Part shown: one piece after another, positions 27,448-35,964 of the stretch
Layout of the letters: the number at the start of each line of letters is the position of its first letter
Numbering within the stretch: the stretch's first letter is position 1
Source of the DNA: Methylocystis sp. ATCC 49242
GTDB lineage: Bacteria > Pseudomonadota > Alphaproteobacteria > Rhizobiales > Beijerinckiaceae
Assembly (NCBI RefSeq): GCF_000188155.2
Contig: NZ_KE124774.1
Span: 161,501 to 225,500, forward strand
Reading direction: 5' to 3'
DNA length: 64,000 nucleotides
Made by a program: the position numbers and the translations under genes
The notes under the pieces: generated by a model
What the model was told of the DNA's origin: nothing
Database searches by the model: none
Seen by the model: the letters and a program-made list of their open reading frames with translations, nothing else

Positions 27448-28221
27448 ATGATGCAGAGGATCATCCAGGATGTTCGCGCGTGCCTGCAATTTTATTCGCG
27501 CCTGCCGGTCGCGGGTGCGAATGACGCGCATAACGCGCCCGATTTTTCGCGCGTCGGCTGGGCGGCGCCGATCGGCGGCGCAATCATCGGCGGCATTGGC
27601 GGCGCGGTAATTCTCGTTGCGCAACCGTTGCATCTCCCGACTACCGTTACAGCGGCCTGCGCTGTGGCAGCCCTCGCATTCACGACCGGCGCGTTGCACG
27701 AGGATGGCCTCGCCGATCTCGCGGATGGCTTCGGCGGCGGCAAGGATCGCGAAGCGAAGCTCGCCATCATGCGCGACAGCCGGCTCGGCTCCTATGGGGG
27801 TCTTGCGCTGTGTCTTTCGACGATGCTGCGGGTTTTTGCGCTGGCGGCGATCATCGAACGCGGCGCGATGCTCGCATTCTTTGCGGTCCTGGCCGCTGGC
27901 GCGTTTTCGCGCGCGGCGGGATTGGCGCCGATGCTTGTCGCGACGCCCGCACGCGCAGACGGGGCGGGGGCGTCTTCAGCGCCTCCGTCATCCGATATGA
28001 TACGGCGTGCCTTCGTCGTCGCTGCAGCGCTGGCGCTATGCCCTCTGGTTGCGGGCGCGTCTGTCGCGCAAATCGTCGCCTCTCAACTAGCTGCGATTAT
28101 TGTCACGGTCGCGCTCACGAAATTGGCGCAGCGTCAGATCGGCGGTTATACGGGAGACGTGCTCGGCGCCGCGCAACAGGCGTCAGAAATTGCAATTTTG
28201 GTCGCTTTATCCGCGCGCTGA
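27448..28221 (+). CDS. cobS: Adenosylcobinamide-GDP ribazoletransferase
   Basis: The 257-residue membrane enzyme joins adenosylcobinamide-GDP and alpha-ribazole, the last steps of cobalamin assembly. The signature HEDGLADLADGFGGG followed by KLAIMRDSRLGSYG is present, with several hydrophobic helices after it. Two Met codons (27448, 27451) are possible starts. No other cobalamin gene is nearby, and with only 52 bases to tadC there is no room for a cobalamin riboswitch. It converges on dusA with a 10-base gap. Confidence 0.93.
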   Translation: MMQRIIQDVRACLQFYSRLPVAGANDAHNAPDFSRVGWAAPIGGAIIGGIGGAVILVAQPLHLPTTVTAACAVAALAFTTGALHEDGLADLADGFGGGKDREAKLAIMRDSRLGSYGGLALCLSTMLRVFALAAIIERGAMLAFFAVLAAGAFSRAAGLAPMLVATPARADGAGASSAPPSSDMIRRAFVVAAALALCPLVAGASVAQIVASQLAAIIVTVALTKLAQRQIGGYTGDVLGAAQQASEIAILVALSAR

Positions 28222-28231
28222 CGCCCGCGCG

Positions 28232-29242
28232 TCACGACGCCGGCGCGGGCTCGCTCATACGCGCCATTGCGGCGCGCACCTCGCCGACCGCGTCGAGCAG
28301 AACCTCGACGCCCGCGCCGGGCCTGACCGCTTCCAGCGCGAGGCGCCTGCGATAGGACCGGGCGCCCGGCAACCCCGCGAACAGCCCGAGCAAATGCCGC
28401 GTGATGGACGACAGTCTTTCGCCCTTGCTCAGTTCACGCTCGATGTAGGGGAGGAACGCCTCCACCGCCTGGAAGCAATCTGCGAGCGGCGAGGGCGCAT
28501 CGAACAGCTCGGCATCGACTTGCAGCAGCAGCGCGGGGTCATGGTAGGCGGCGCGGCCAACCATCACGCCATCGACTTCCGTTAGTTGCTCGCGCATTTG
28601 GGCGAGGGTCGCGATGCCGCCGTTGATGGCGATGGGCGTCGCGGGCAGCGCGCGCTTGAGGCGGTGCACGAGCGCATAGTCGAGGGGCGGAATGTCGCGG
28701 TTCTCCTTCGGCGACAGGCCCTGCAGCCACGCCTTGCGCGCATGGACGATCAACGCATCCACGCCAGCCTCGACGCATCGCTCCGCAATGTCGAACAGGG
28801 CGCGTTCGGGCTCCTGATCGTCGACGCCGATGCGGCATTTCACGGTGACGGGCAGGGCGACGGCGTCCTTCATCGCCTTCACGCAGTCGGCGACGAGCGC
28901 CGGACACTGCATGAGGCATGCGCCGAAAGCGCCGTTCTGCACGCGGTCGGACGGGCAGCCGACATTGAGATTGACCTCGGCATAGCCGAATTCCTCGACG
29001 ATCCGCGCAGCGCGGCCGAGATCGGCGGGCTCGGACCCGCCAAGCTGAAAGGCCACCGGCTGTTCGAAGGCGTCGAAACCCATCAGACGCAGGCGGTCGC
29101 CGTGGATGACGGCGCCGGTGGTGAGCATCTCTGTGTAAAGCCGCGCGCGCCGCGACAGCAGACGATGGAAATAGCGGCAATGCCGATCGGTCCAATCCAT
29201 CATAGGCGCAACGGCGAATCTAATGTCTTGATTTGTCAGCAT
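28232..29242 (-). CDS. dusA: tRNA-dihydrouridine(20/20a) synthase DusA
   Basis: A 336-residue flavoenzyme that reduces uridine 20/20a in tRNA. The N-terminal FAVAPMMDWTDRHCR block, the catalytic Cys96 in NVGCPSDRVQNG, and IVHARKAWLQGLSPKENR by its ends mark it as DusA specifically. The ATG at 29242 and first eight codons (M-L-T-N-Q-D-I-R) are AT-rich compared with the rest, and the divergent integrase begins 112 bases away. This is the standard position of dusA-targeting genomic islands, so the first codons and promoter were probably supplied by the island. Confidence 0.95.
   Translation of the reverse strand: MLTNQDIRFAVAPMMDWTDRHCRYFHRLLSRRARLYTEMLTTGAVIHGDRLRLMGFDAFEQPVAFQLGGSEPADLGRAARIVEEFGYAEVNLNVGCPSDRVQNGAFGACLMQCPALVADCVKAMKDAVALPVTVKCRIGVDDQEPERALFDIAERCVEAGVDALIVHARKAWLQGLSPKENRDIPPLDYALVHRLKRALPATPIAINGGIATLAQMREQLTEVDGVMVGRAAYHDPALLLQVDAELFDAPSPLADCFQAVEAFLPYIERELSKGERLSSITRHLLGLFAGLPGARSYRRRLALEAVRPGAGVEVLLDAVGEVRAAMARMSEPAPAS
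29176..29242. other. Predicted ICE attachment site (attL side) in dusA
   Basis: The conserved dusA segment coding for MMDWTDRHCR (29176-29205) and the AT-richer first codons meet here. dusA-specific integrases are known to recombine in the 5' end of the gene. The matching copy was not found up to 64,000, so the other attachment site is outside the window. The exact core cannot be set without it. Confidence 0.55.
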
Positions 29243-29354
29243 TTTCTGTTTAGTCTCAATGGCGTAGGTCGCGTCGTGTGCACTCCATTCTACGCCTCGA
29301 TACGACACTTTTCGCTACCTTTCGATCTTTCAGTGCACACAGAGCGCACACGAA

Positions 29355-30416
29355 ATGGCGACGTTCACGAAGCTCAAATCGGGATCTTGGCGCGTCCAGG
29401 TTCGGCGCAAAGGAAAATATGTCAACGAGTCATTCCTCCGTCGTCGCGATGCGGAGGAATGGGCCCTGGACATCGAACGGCGGATTGATCGCGGGGAGTC
29501 TCCGACAAAGCGCGTGCGAAGGGACGCCAAGACGTTCGGCGATCTGGTTCGTCTCCATCGAGATGACCTTCGCGATGTGGGACGGCAGATCGGCCGTTCG
29601 AAGTCCGCCAGCCTGGTTTTTCTAGAGCGAAGACTTGGGACTTGTAAGCTTGGTGGGCTGGATCGTGAGCGCCTCATCCAATTCGGCCGAGATCGGGCGA
29701 AAGAAGGGGCGGGCCCGGTTACGCTCGGGATCGACCTTGGTTACATCAAGACGATATTGTCGCATGCGGCCGCGGTGCATGGCGTTCAGGTATCCATGGA
29801 ACCAATCGATCTTGCGCGCATTGCGCTAGGTCGACTTGGATTGGTGGGGAAGGGGACCGAACGAGACCGTCGGCCGACGCAGGATGAAATCGATCGTATC
29901 ATCGCTTCGTTTGACAATAATCCGAGACAACATATTCCGGTCGGTCGGATAGTTCGGTTCGCGATTGCAACTGCTATGCGGCAGGATGAAATTAGCAGAA
30001 TACGATGGGAAGATTTTGATCCGGCTGAAAAGATGTTACTCATTCGAGATCGCAAGGATCCTCGAAAGAAGAGCGGAAATAACCAGAGGATCCCGCTGCT
30101 CACTATCCGTGATTACGACCCATGCGCGATTATCGAAGAACAGCGCTCCATCTCCAGGACGAGCGAGGGACGGATTTTTCCCTATAATGGAAAGTCTGTC
30201 GGAACTGCCTTTCGAAGGCAATGCCGCGAATTAAAGATAGAGGATTTGCATTTTCATGACCTGCGACACGAAGGCACGAGCCGTCTTTTCGAAGCAGGGT
30301 TCTCGATAGAGCAGGTCGCTTTAGTTACGGGTCATAAGGACTGGAAAATGCTGCGGCGGTACACCCATTTGAGGCCCGAGGCGCTTCACGGGATCAGTGT
30401 AATTCGCGCAGCCTAG
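29355..30416 (+). CDS. int: Tyrosine-type site-specific integrase of the ICE
   Basis: The 353-residue recombinase has an N-terminal Arm-like DNA-binding part, a core-binding domain (about 60-160) and a catalytic domain with all key residues: Arg209 (TAMRQDEI), His301 and Arg304 (HDLRHEG), His327 (TGHKD) and the nucleophile Tyr336 (RRYTHL). It is divergent from and next to dusA, so it belongs to the dusA-directed integrases. The gene is less GC-rich than its surroundings, in line with transfer. Confidence 0.94.
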   Translation: MATFTKLKSGSWRVQVRRKGKYVNESFLRRRDAEEWALDIERRIDRGESPTKRVRRDAKTFGDLVRLHRDDLRDVGRQIGRSKSASLVFLERRLGTCKLGGLDRERLIQFGRDRAKEGAGPVTLGIDLGYIKTILSHAAAVHGVQVSMEPIDLARIALGRLGLVGKGTERDRRPTQDEIDRIIASFDNNPRQHIPVGRIVRFAIATAMRQDEISRIRWEDFDPAEKMLLIRDRKDPRKKSGNNQRIPLLTIRDYDPCAIIEEQRSISRTSEGRIFPYNGKSVGTAFRRQCRELKIEDLHFHDLRHEGTSRLFEAGFSIEQVALVTGHKDWKMLRRYTHLRPEALHGISVIRAA

Positions 30417-30478
30417 AATTCCGCAATTCAAAGTTCTCTTTGGAGAGGCATGCTGGGATTCGTCACTGCTCTCGGCCT

Positions 30479-30694
30479 TTACTCACGACGACGCGCCTTT
30501 CCAAAACCCCGGTCGCTGGCGATAAATCTCTCCAGCATCGGCGCGATGAGCTTTTCCGGCTCGATCGCCTTCCCAGAGTCGCGCGCGAGGATTTCGGCAT
30601 AGGCGACCAAATTCCGATGCAGGGCCGCCGACAGCGTGACGATCACTTTCACTGGCTTTTCGTCTTCCACCCCGGAGAGTTTCAGCTTGGTCAT
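30479..30694 (-). CDS. DUF2274 family protein
   Basis: A 71-residue protein (MTKLKLSGVEDEKPVKVIV, then LSAALHRNLVAYAEILAR). DUF2274 genes regularly sit after trbI in this type of conjugative operon. The fold looks like a ribbon-helix-helix, with a beta strand followed by two helices, so DNA binding is possible. Its start overlaps the trbI stop (ATGA), making it the last gene of the trb operon. Confidence 0.85.
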   Translation of the reverse strand: MTKLKLSGVEDEKPVKVIVTLSAALHRNLVAYAEILARDSGKAIEPEKLIAPMLERFIASDRGFGKARRRE

Positions 30695-31905
30695 GGCTCG
30701 CCTCCAGTCGCGATGACGTCGCCGGGCTCCAGATAAGGCGCGAGGACAAGATCGCGGGTGACGATCACCCGCACCGGAAACCCTGGTCGAATGGTGAGCG
30801 TCGGCTGGATATTGAGATTACGCCCGACCACCTGCTGGCCGGTCTGATTGAGGCTTTGCGCGCCGCCGCGGCGCAGAGCCTGGATGAGGGCGCTTTCGTC
30901 GCCAGTTGTGCCAAGCTGCGTCCCGACGCCGAGGATGGTCGAAAGAGCGGCGGCGCTGGCGAGACGAAGCCAGTGATGGTCGACCTCGTCCTCCAGCCCG
31001 GAATAGCCGGCGGCGTCGGCGCCGGGCTGGCGTTCGAGGACGATGGAGCGCCCGTCGGGGAGAATGAGACGGCTCCAGACGAGCAACACGCGGGATTGCC
31101 CGAAGGCGATCTGGGAGTCGTAGACGCCGATGAGTTTCGAGCCTTGCGGGATAAGCAAAAAGCGCCCGGTCGGGCTGTCATAGACATTTTCGGTGACCTG
31201 CGCGGTGATCTGACCAGGAAGATCGGAGCGGATGCCGGTGATGAGCGCGGCGGGAATGGCGGCGCCCGCCTGCAAGACATAGCGCGAGGCGGGCGCGGCG
31301 AGACGGTCGGGGCTGACCGTGCGGCGATCGGCGGGCGCGTTCACGAACGCGAGCTTGCGATCCTGCATGTTCTGGACGTCGCCGGGATCGATTGGGGCCG
31401 GCTCGTTTGGAAGCGCCTTTACGTGGACGCTCGTATCAACCGTCGATCTTTGAGCGCTCTCGGCATTGCTCGACGGCCGTTCGCGCGGATTCGTCGTCGC
31501 AAAAAGTTTCGCCGTCCGCGCCGCCTCGCGCTCCTGGCCGATGCGCTGCTGTTCGGGATCGGGGCCGGTCGGCGGCAATTGTCCCTGGGCCGCGAGGATC
31601 GGACGGCCGAGATCGCCCGGGAGCGGCGGCCCCAACTTGGGGACGTTCTTGGGCAGGCCCGCATAGTCGCGCGGCAGGGACGCAAGGCCGTCGGGCGTCG
31701 CCTTCGCTTCCGTATTGATGAGTTCCGGCGCGGGGCCGGAGCGGGAGCGCCCCTGCAGCGCCCAGATGGTCAGGCCGAGAAGGGTGGCCGAAGAGACGCC
31801 CGCAAGAGCGATCAGCACACGGCGCGAAAGGCGCGTCACTGGCGGCCGCTCGGGTCGCAGCCGCAGTTCCTCCGCAAGCTTCTTCTCGTGTTCCGGCCCG
31901 CTCAT
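30691..31905 (-). CDS. trbI: Conjugal transfer protein TrbI (VirB10-like)
   Basis: The 404-residue protein spans the cell envelope and links inner- and outer-membrane parts of the mating channel. It has a cytoplasmic N-terminus, one membrane helix (VLIALAGVSSATLLGLTIWAL by its ends), a Pro-rich periplasmic linker, and a C-terminal VirB10 domain with SRYVLQAGAAIPAALITGI (parts), QGSKLIGVYDSQIAFGQSRV by its ends, and PGFPVRVIVTRDL. It overlaps trbG and DUF2274 by 4 bases each. Confidence 0.95.
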   Translation of the reverse strand: MSGPEHEKKLAEELRLRPERPPVTRLSRRVLIALAGVSSATLLGLTIWALQGRSRSGPAPELINTEAKATPDGLASLPRDYAGLPKNVPKLGPPLPGDLGRPILAAQGQLPPTGPDPEQQRIGQEREAARTAKLFATTNPRERPSSNAESAQRSTVDTSVHVKALPNEPAPIDPGDVQNMQDRKLAFVNAPADRRTVSPDRLAAPASRYVLQAGAAIPAALITGIRSDLPGQITAQVTENVYDSPTGRFLLIPQGSKLIGVYDSQIAFGQSRVLLVWSRLILPDGRSIVLERQPGADAAGYSGLEDEVDHHWLRLASAAALSTILGVGTQLGTTGDESALIQALRRGGAQSLNQTGQQVVGRNLNIQPTLTIRPGFPVRVIVTRDLVLAPYLEPGDVIATGGEP

Positions 31906-32897
31906 ATGGCGGACCTTCCATCGCTGCGCACTATGCGGACGATCTTCTGGTCGTCCGAACCGAAGCGCAGTTCCGCGGCGGCGAAGAGCCGGTCGACAAT
32001 CATGTGATTGCCCCGCACGCGGTAATTGACGAGCTGGCTGTCGCCCGAGGCGCCGGTGACGAAGAGCGGCGGCATCTCGCCCTGAGAGACGCCGCGCGGG
32101 AATTCGATATAGACCTTGCGGCCATCGTCGAAGGCGCGCAGCGGCCGCCAGGGCGCGGCGTCGCCCTCGATGGCGTAGCGGAAATTGAGCCGGGCGAGAT
32201 CGAGGCCGACATCGACCGGCGCGGCGGCCTCGGCGGCGACGTTCTGGCGGCGCAGCGCGATGAGCTCGTCCTGCGGATATTGCCAGGAGACCGAAGCCAT
32301 ATAGGTCTTCTCGGTCGAACGCAGCTCGAGATGATAGGTGCGGCGGTCGGTGTTGATGACGAGATTGGTCATCAGATCGGCGCGCGTCGGCTTGACCATG
32401 ATGTGCGTCTTGCGGGCGGCGCCGGCTCCGCTCTCCGTATCGCCGATGATCCAGCGCACCGTATCGCCGGCGGCGACGGGGCCGGAGCCCACGAGTTGCT
32501 CACCGTCTTGAAGCGCGATGTCGGTGATCTCACCCGGCGCGGCATAGACCTGATAGAGCGCGCCTTCGGTGAAGGGATAGATCTGGACGGCGTTGATGTA
32601 GCCGGCGCGGCGCGGCTCCATGCGCGCGGCGGCGTTGGCCTGTTCGATCCGCGCTTTCGGATCGATCGGCTCAGGCCGCTCTCCCTTGCCCCGCGCAAGG
32701 GATTTGAGCTGGCCCGGCAGCGGCAGGATCTTCGGGATTTCGACGATTTTGACCGGGCCGGGCGGATCGCTCTGCAGGCTCGCCGGAACCGGCAAATCAT
32801 CATAGGCGATCTCCGGCGGCTTGAAGCTCGAGCAGGCGCTGAGCAGAGACGACGAGAGAGTGAGGCTCAAGAAAGCCCGAAGCGACAATTGAGTCAT
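31902..32897 (-). CDS. trbG: Conjugal transfer lipoprotein TrbG (VirB9-like)
   Basis: A 331-residue outer-membrane-complex protein. After a signal peptide, the lipobox LLSAC marks the lipidated cysteine. The VirB9 domain runs through VYAAPGEITDIALQDGE (parts), DTVRWIIG and TNLVINTDRRTYHLELRS (parts). ATG 32897 overlaps the trbF stop (ATGA); a longer GTG form from 32918 is not needed. Confidence 0.94.
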   Translation of the reverse strand: MTQLSLRAFLSLTLSSSLLSACSSFKPPEIAYDDLPVPASLQSDPPGPVKIVEIPKILPLPGQLKSLARGKGERPEPIDPKARIEQANAAARMEPRRAGYINAVQIYPFTEGALYQVYAAPGEITDIALQDGEQLVGSGPVAAGDTVRWIIGDTESGAGAARKTHIMVKPTRADLMTNLVINTDRRTYHLELRSTEKTYMASVSWQYPQDELIALRRQNVAAEAAAPVDVGLDLARLNFRYAIEGDAAPWRPLRAFDDGRKVYIEFPRGVSQGEMPPLFVTGASGDSQLVNYRVRGNHMIVDRLFAAAELRFGSDDQKIVRIVRSDGRSAI

Positions 32898-33577
32898 TGG
32901 CCAAGCTCCTTCGACCAATTGATGGCGTGAATGAAGAGACCGAGCGGGTTCTTGCGCAGGCGCTCGGCGTCACGGGGCGGCTGAATGATGATCGTGAGAA
33001 TGGCGGTCCAGCGTTCGGTGGAGGCGAGGCTGGCGTTCTCATAGCGGCGCTCGGTCCAGGCGACGCGGAACGAATCGTCGGAGGCGCGAATGACGCTGGC
33101 GACATCGACGGCGATCTGGACCTGCCCGACCTTGCCGAAGGGATCGTTGGCGCGGGCGTAGTCGTTCAACGCCAGCGCGCCTTTCTCGGTGACGAAGTCG
33201 TAGGCCTTGAGCCAGTTTTGCCGCACGACGATCGGATCGGCCGGGATTGATCGGACGTGCTCGACAAAGCGGGCGAGATGCCAGGCGATCTGAGGATCGG
33301 TTGGCTTGTAGTCCGCAACAGCGGGCGCGACGGCCTGCGATTCGCCGAATCTATCGATCTGCACGACCCAGGGCACGACCGAGCCACGCGCACTCTGCCA
33401 GACGAGGGCGATCGCGAGACCGCCCGCGAGGAAGAGATTGCCAAAGGCGATCAGTCGCCAGTTCTTGGCTTGTACGCGCGCCGAGCCGATGCGCTCGTCC
33501 CAGACCTGCGCGGCTTTCTGATAGGGCGTTTCGGGTTCGGGCGTGCGTCCGTAGCGGACGGAAGATCGTTTGAACAT
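32894..33577 (-). CDS. trbF: Conjugal transfer protein TrbF (VirB8-like)
   Basis: This 227-residue inner-membrane protein has a short cytoplasmic start (RYGRTPEPETPYQKAAQVWDERIG by its parts), one helix (LIAFGNLFLAGGLAIALVW) and a periplasmic VirB8 domain ending NPLGLFIHAINWSKELG. It nucleates the mating complex. Its ATG overlaps the trbL stop (TAATG). Confidence 0.94.
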   Translation of the reverse strand: MFKRSSVRYGRTPEPETPYQKAAQVWDERIGSARVQAKNWRLIAFGNLFLAGGLAIALVWQSARGSVVPWVVQIDRFGESQAVAPAVADYKPTDPQIAWHLARFVEHVRSIPADPIVVRQNWLKAYDFVTEKGALALNDYARANDPFGKVGQVQIAVDVASVIRASDDSFRVAWTERRYENASLASTERWTAILTIIIQPPRDAERLRKNPLGLFIHAINWSKELGQ

Positions 33578-34830
33578 TAGCGGGCCTCGGACAGATTGAC
33601 GGAGGCGCCGCCGCCATGGGCGTCGCCGGAGCGGAGAGCATGGGCGGCGATCGAGACGCCGTGCGAGACGGATTGCGAGCGCTTCAGGCGTTTGGCCCAC
33701 GCGGGTTCGCCGGATGGCGCTGGATTGACGCCAACGCCTGCGGAGGCGCCGCCATCAGGCGGAGGGGCCGACGCGGCACCCGCTGAAGCGAATGGTCGCG
33801 CAGCCGAACCTCCCGGCCCGCCACTAGAACCGCCAGGGGGCGCGGAAGGCGGCGCGCTGCCAGCGGGCGGCTGCGGGCCCCGCGAGGGCGGCAATGTCGT
33901 CGCGGCCTGCGTCTCGTTCCTTCCGGCGAGGCCCGAGAGCGTCCCGCCCGCAAGACGCAGGGCGCCATAGCCAGCGGCCCCCGCGCCGCCCGCGACAAGC
34001 CCGGTCCCGACGACGGCGCCGGCGCCAAGCTGCGGGCCGCCCGAGACGATCCCATTGGCGATGCCGGGGCCGAAGATTCCGAGGCCGAGTAGGGAGAGCG
34101 CCGCGAGAACCAGCGCCATGGCGTCGTCGACGGTGGGCTGGCTTGCAAAGCCTTGCGTGAATTGCGCGAAGAGCGTCGAGCCGATGCCGACGATGACGGC
34201 GAGCACCAGCACCTTGACGCCGGAGGAGACGACATTGCCGAGTACGCGTTCGGCGAGAAAGGCGGTCTTGCCGAAGAGGCCGAAGGGAATGAGGACGAAG
34301 CCGGCGAGCGTCGTCAGCTTGAACTCGATCAGCGTGACGAAGAGCTGGATCGCCAGAATGAAAAAGCTCAGGAGAACGATGAGCCAGGCGATGAGTAGAA
34401 TGGCGATCTGGACGACGTTTTCGAAGAAGGAGACATAGCCCAGAAGCTGCGAGAGGGAATCGAGCAGGGGGCGTCCGGCGTCGATCCCGACCTGGGCGAC
34501 GCGGCCGGGCCGCAGGAAGTCGGCGGTGGAGAGCCCCGCCCCAGCAGCCTTGAGGCCGAGCCCCGAAAAGCTTTCGAAGACGATGCGGGCGAGATTGTTC
34601 CAATTGCCGATGAGCCAGGCGAAGACGCCAACGAACAGGGTCTTCTTCACCAAGCGGGCGATGATGTCTTCGCCAGGGCCCATGCTCCAGAACAGCGCGG
34701 CGAGGGTGACGTCGATGACGACCAGCGTCGTCGCCAGAAACCCCACCTCGCCGCCGAGCAGGCCGAAGCCGGAGTCGATATAGCGGGTGAAGGTCTCGAG
34801 GAAGCGATCGATGACGCCGGTTCCGCCCAT
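33577..34830 (-). CDS. trbL: Conjugal transfer protein TrbL (VirB6-like)
   Basis: The 417-residue polytopic membrane protein has a conserved N-terminus (VIDRFLETFTRYIDSGFGLL by its ends), six or more hydrophobic segments between residues 25 and 250, and a long low-complexity Gly/Pro/Ser/Ala-rich C-terminal tail from about residue 290, as usual for TrbL. It forms the inner-membrane part of the channel. Confidence 0.94.
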   Translation of the reverse strand: MGGTGVIDRFLETFTRYIDSGFGLLGGEVGFLATTLVVIDVTLAALFWSMGPGEDIIARLVKKTLFVGVFAWLIGNWNNLARIVFESFSGLGLKAAGAGLSTADFLRPGRVAQVGIDAGRPLLDSLSQLLGYVSFFENVVQIAILLIAWLIVLLSFFILAIQLFVTLIEFKLTTLAGFVLIPFGLFGKTAFLAERVLGNVVSSGVKVLVLAVIVGIGSTLFAQFTQGFASQPTVDDAMALVLAALSLLGLGIFGPGIANGIVSGGPQLGAGAVVGTGLVAGGAGAAGYGALRLAGGTLSGLAGRNETQAATTLPPSRGPQPPAGSAPPSAPPGGSSGGPGGSAARPFASAGAASAPPPDGGASAGVGVNPAPSGEPAWAKRLKRSQSVSHGVSIAAHALRSGDAHGGGASVNLSEAR

Positions 34831-34834
34831 GGCG

Positions 34835-35215
34835 CTACTCGCTCTCGCGCGCGGGCTTCGGCGAGGCGCCGTCGGCGGGCGAGCGATGTGACGGGAACAT
34901 ATCGATCAGATGTTCGGCCGGCTCCGTCGTCGACTTGCGGTCCCCAAGAAAGCGCCTGCGTTCCTTTGCCCAGAGCGCCTTGCAGGCGGGATCGTCCGCC
35001 TCTTCAATGGGAAGCTGGGCGCAGCGCAATAGCTCGGGATCGATGGTAGGCTCTCTCGATGGCGCGCCGCTCGGCAAGAGCGACGCCGGTTTCGTTCGCG
35101 CCGCGACATCGGCGTCGCAGGCGGATTCGACGCCAATGAGCGCGATCGCGCCGATGACGATCCCAACGGCGACAAAGCCAATATTCTCGGGCGCGAGCCA
35201 TTCTCTCCAGTTCAT
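34835..35215 (-). CDS. trbK: TrbK-like entry-exclusion protein
   Basis: The 126-residue protein has one N-terminal membrane helix (IGFVAVGIVIGAIALIGVESAC, parts) ending in a cysteine, then a polar segment with a CAQLP-x-E-x-A-D-D-PAC-x-x-LWAKERRRF pattern common to ICE TrbK-alt proteins. Those proteins are thought to block redundant entry of the same element. ATG 35215 has GAGGG about 7 bases upstream; the longer TTG form (35233) overlaps trbJ. Confidence 0.8.
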   Translation of the reverse strand: MNWREWLAPENIGFVAVGIVIGAIALIGVESACDADVAARTKPASLLPSGAPSREPTIDPELLRCAQLPIEEADDPACKALWAKERRRFLGDRKSTTEPAEHLIDMFPSHRSPADGASPKPARESE

Positions 35216-35229
35216 GACATCGCCCTCAC

Positions 35230-35964
35230 TCAATGAAACATGGCGACATTGCCGGGCTGATAGGCTTGCCCGGGCGCAACGAAGCGACGCATCTGCTCGC
35301 GCGCCTGTTCCTGGGCTTCGGCGTTGCGCGCGAGTTCGAGGGACTGGGCGCGGCCTTGCGAGGCGAGGAGCGCCGTCACATCGGCGAGTTGTTTGCTCTG
35401 AAGCGCCAGGAGCTGATTGCCAGCCTGCGACGCCTGAAGGGCGCCGAGCGCGGACTGGCTCGACGAGATGAGTGCGCCGGCCTCTGAGCGGGCTGTGTCG
35501 ATGGATTGCACGATGCCGGCCTGAAGGCGCATCGCGTCCTGCAAGGCGGACAGAGAGTTTTGCCAGCGCTGCCTAGCGCCGTCGACAAGGCTCGCCGAAC
35601 TCACCGAAGCATCGACGGGGCCGTACTGCGTCGAGAAAGCCTGGTCGATCTGCTGCACGTCATAGGCGATGCGCTGGGCCTCGCGGAGCAGCTGTTGCGT
35701 TTGTGAGATCGACTGCTGGATCGTTTGCAGCGAGGAATAGGGGAGGTTCGCAAGGTTCCTCCCCTGATTGATCAGCATCCGCGCCTCATTCTGTAGGCTC
35801 GTGACCTGATTGTTGATCTGCTGCAGCGTGTTCGCCGCGGTCAGGACGTTCTGGGCGTAATTGGTCGGATCGAACACAACGAATTGCCCCGAGGCGGGCG
35901 CGCTGAAGAAAGCAAGCGACAAAGCGAAAGCGCTCGCGGCTGCGAGGCGACGAATGCGGGTCAT
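35230..35964 (-). CDS. trbJ: Conjugal transfer protein TrbJ (VirB5-like)
   Basis: A 244-residue secreted protein with a clear signal peptide (AFALSLAFFSAPASG) and a mostly helical, Gln-rich coiled body (TLQQINNQVTSLQNEARML by parts). TrbJ/VirB5 is a minor pilus component for recipient contact. The ATG overlaps the trbE stop. Confidence 0.93.
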   Translation of the reverse strand: MTRIRRLAAASAFALSLAFFSAPASGQFVVFDPTNYAQNVLTAANTLQQINNQVTSLQNEARMLINQGRNLANLPYSSLQTIQQSISQTQQLLREAQRIAYDVQQIDQAFSTQYGPVDASVSSASLVDGARQRWQNSLSALQDAMRLQAGIVQSIDTARSEAGALISSSQSALGALQASQAGNQLLALQSKQLADVTALLASQGRAQSLELARNAEAQEQAREQMRRFVAPGQAYQPGNVAMFH

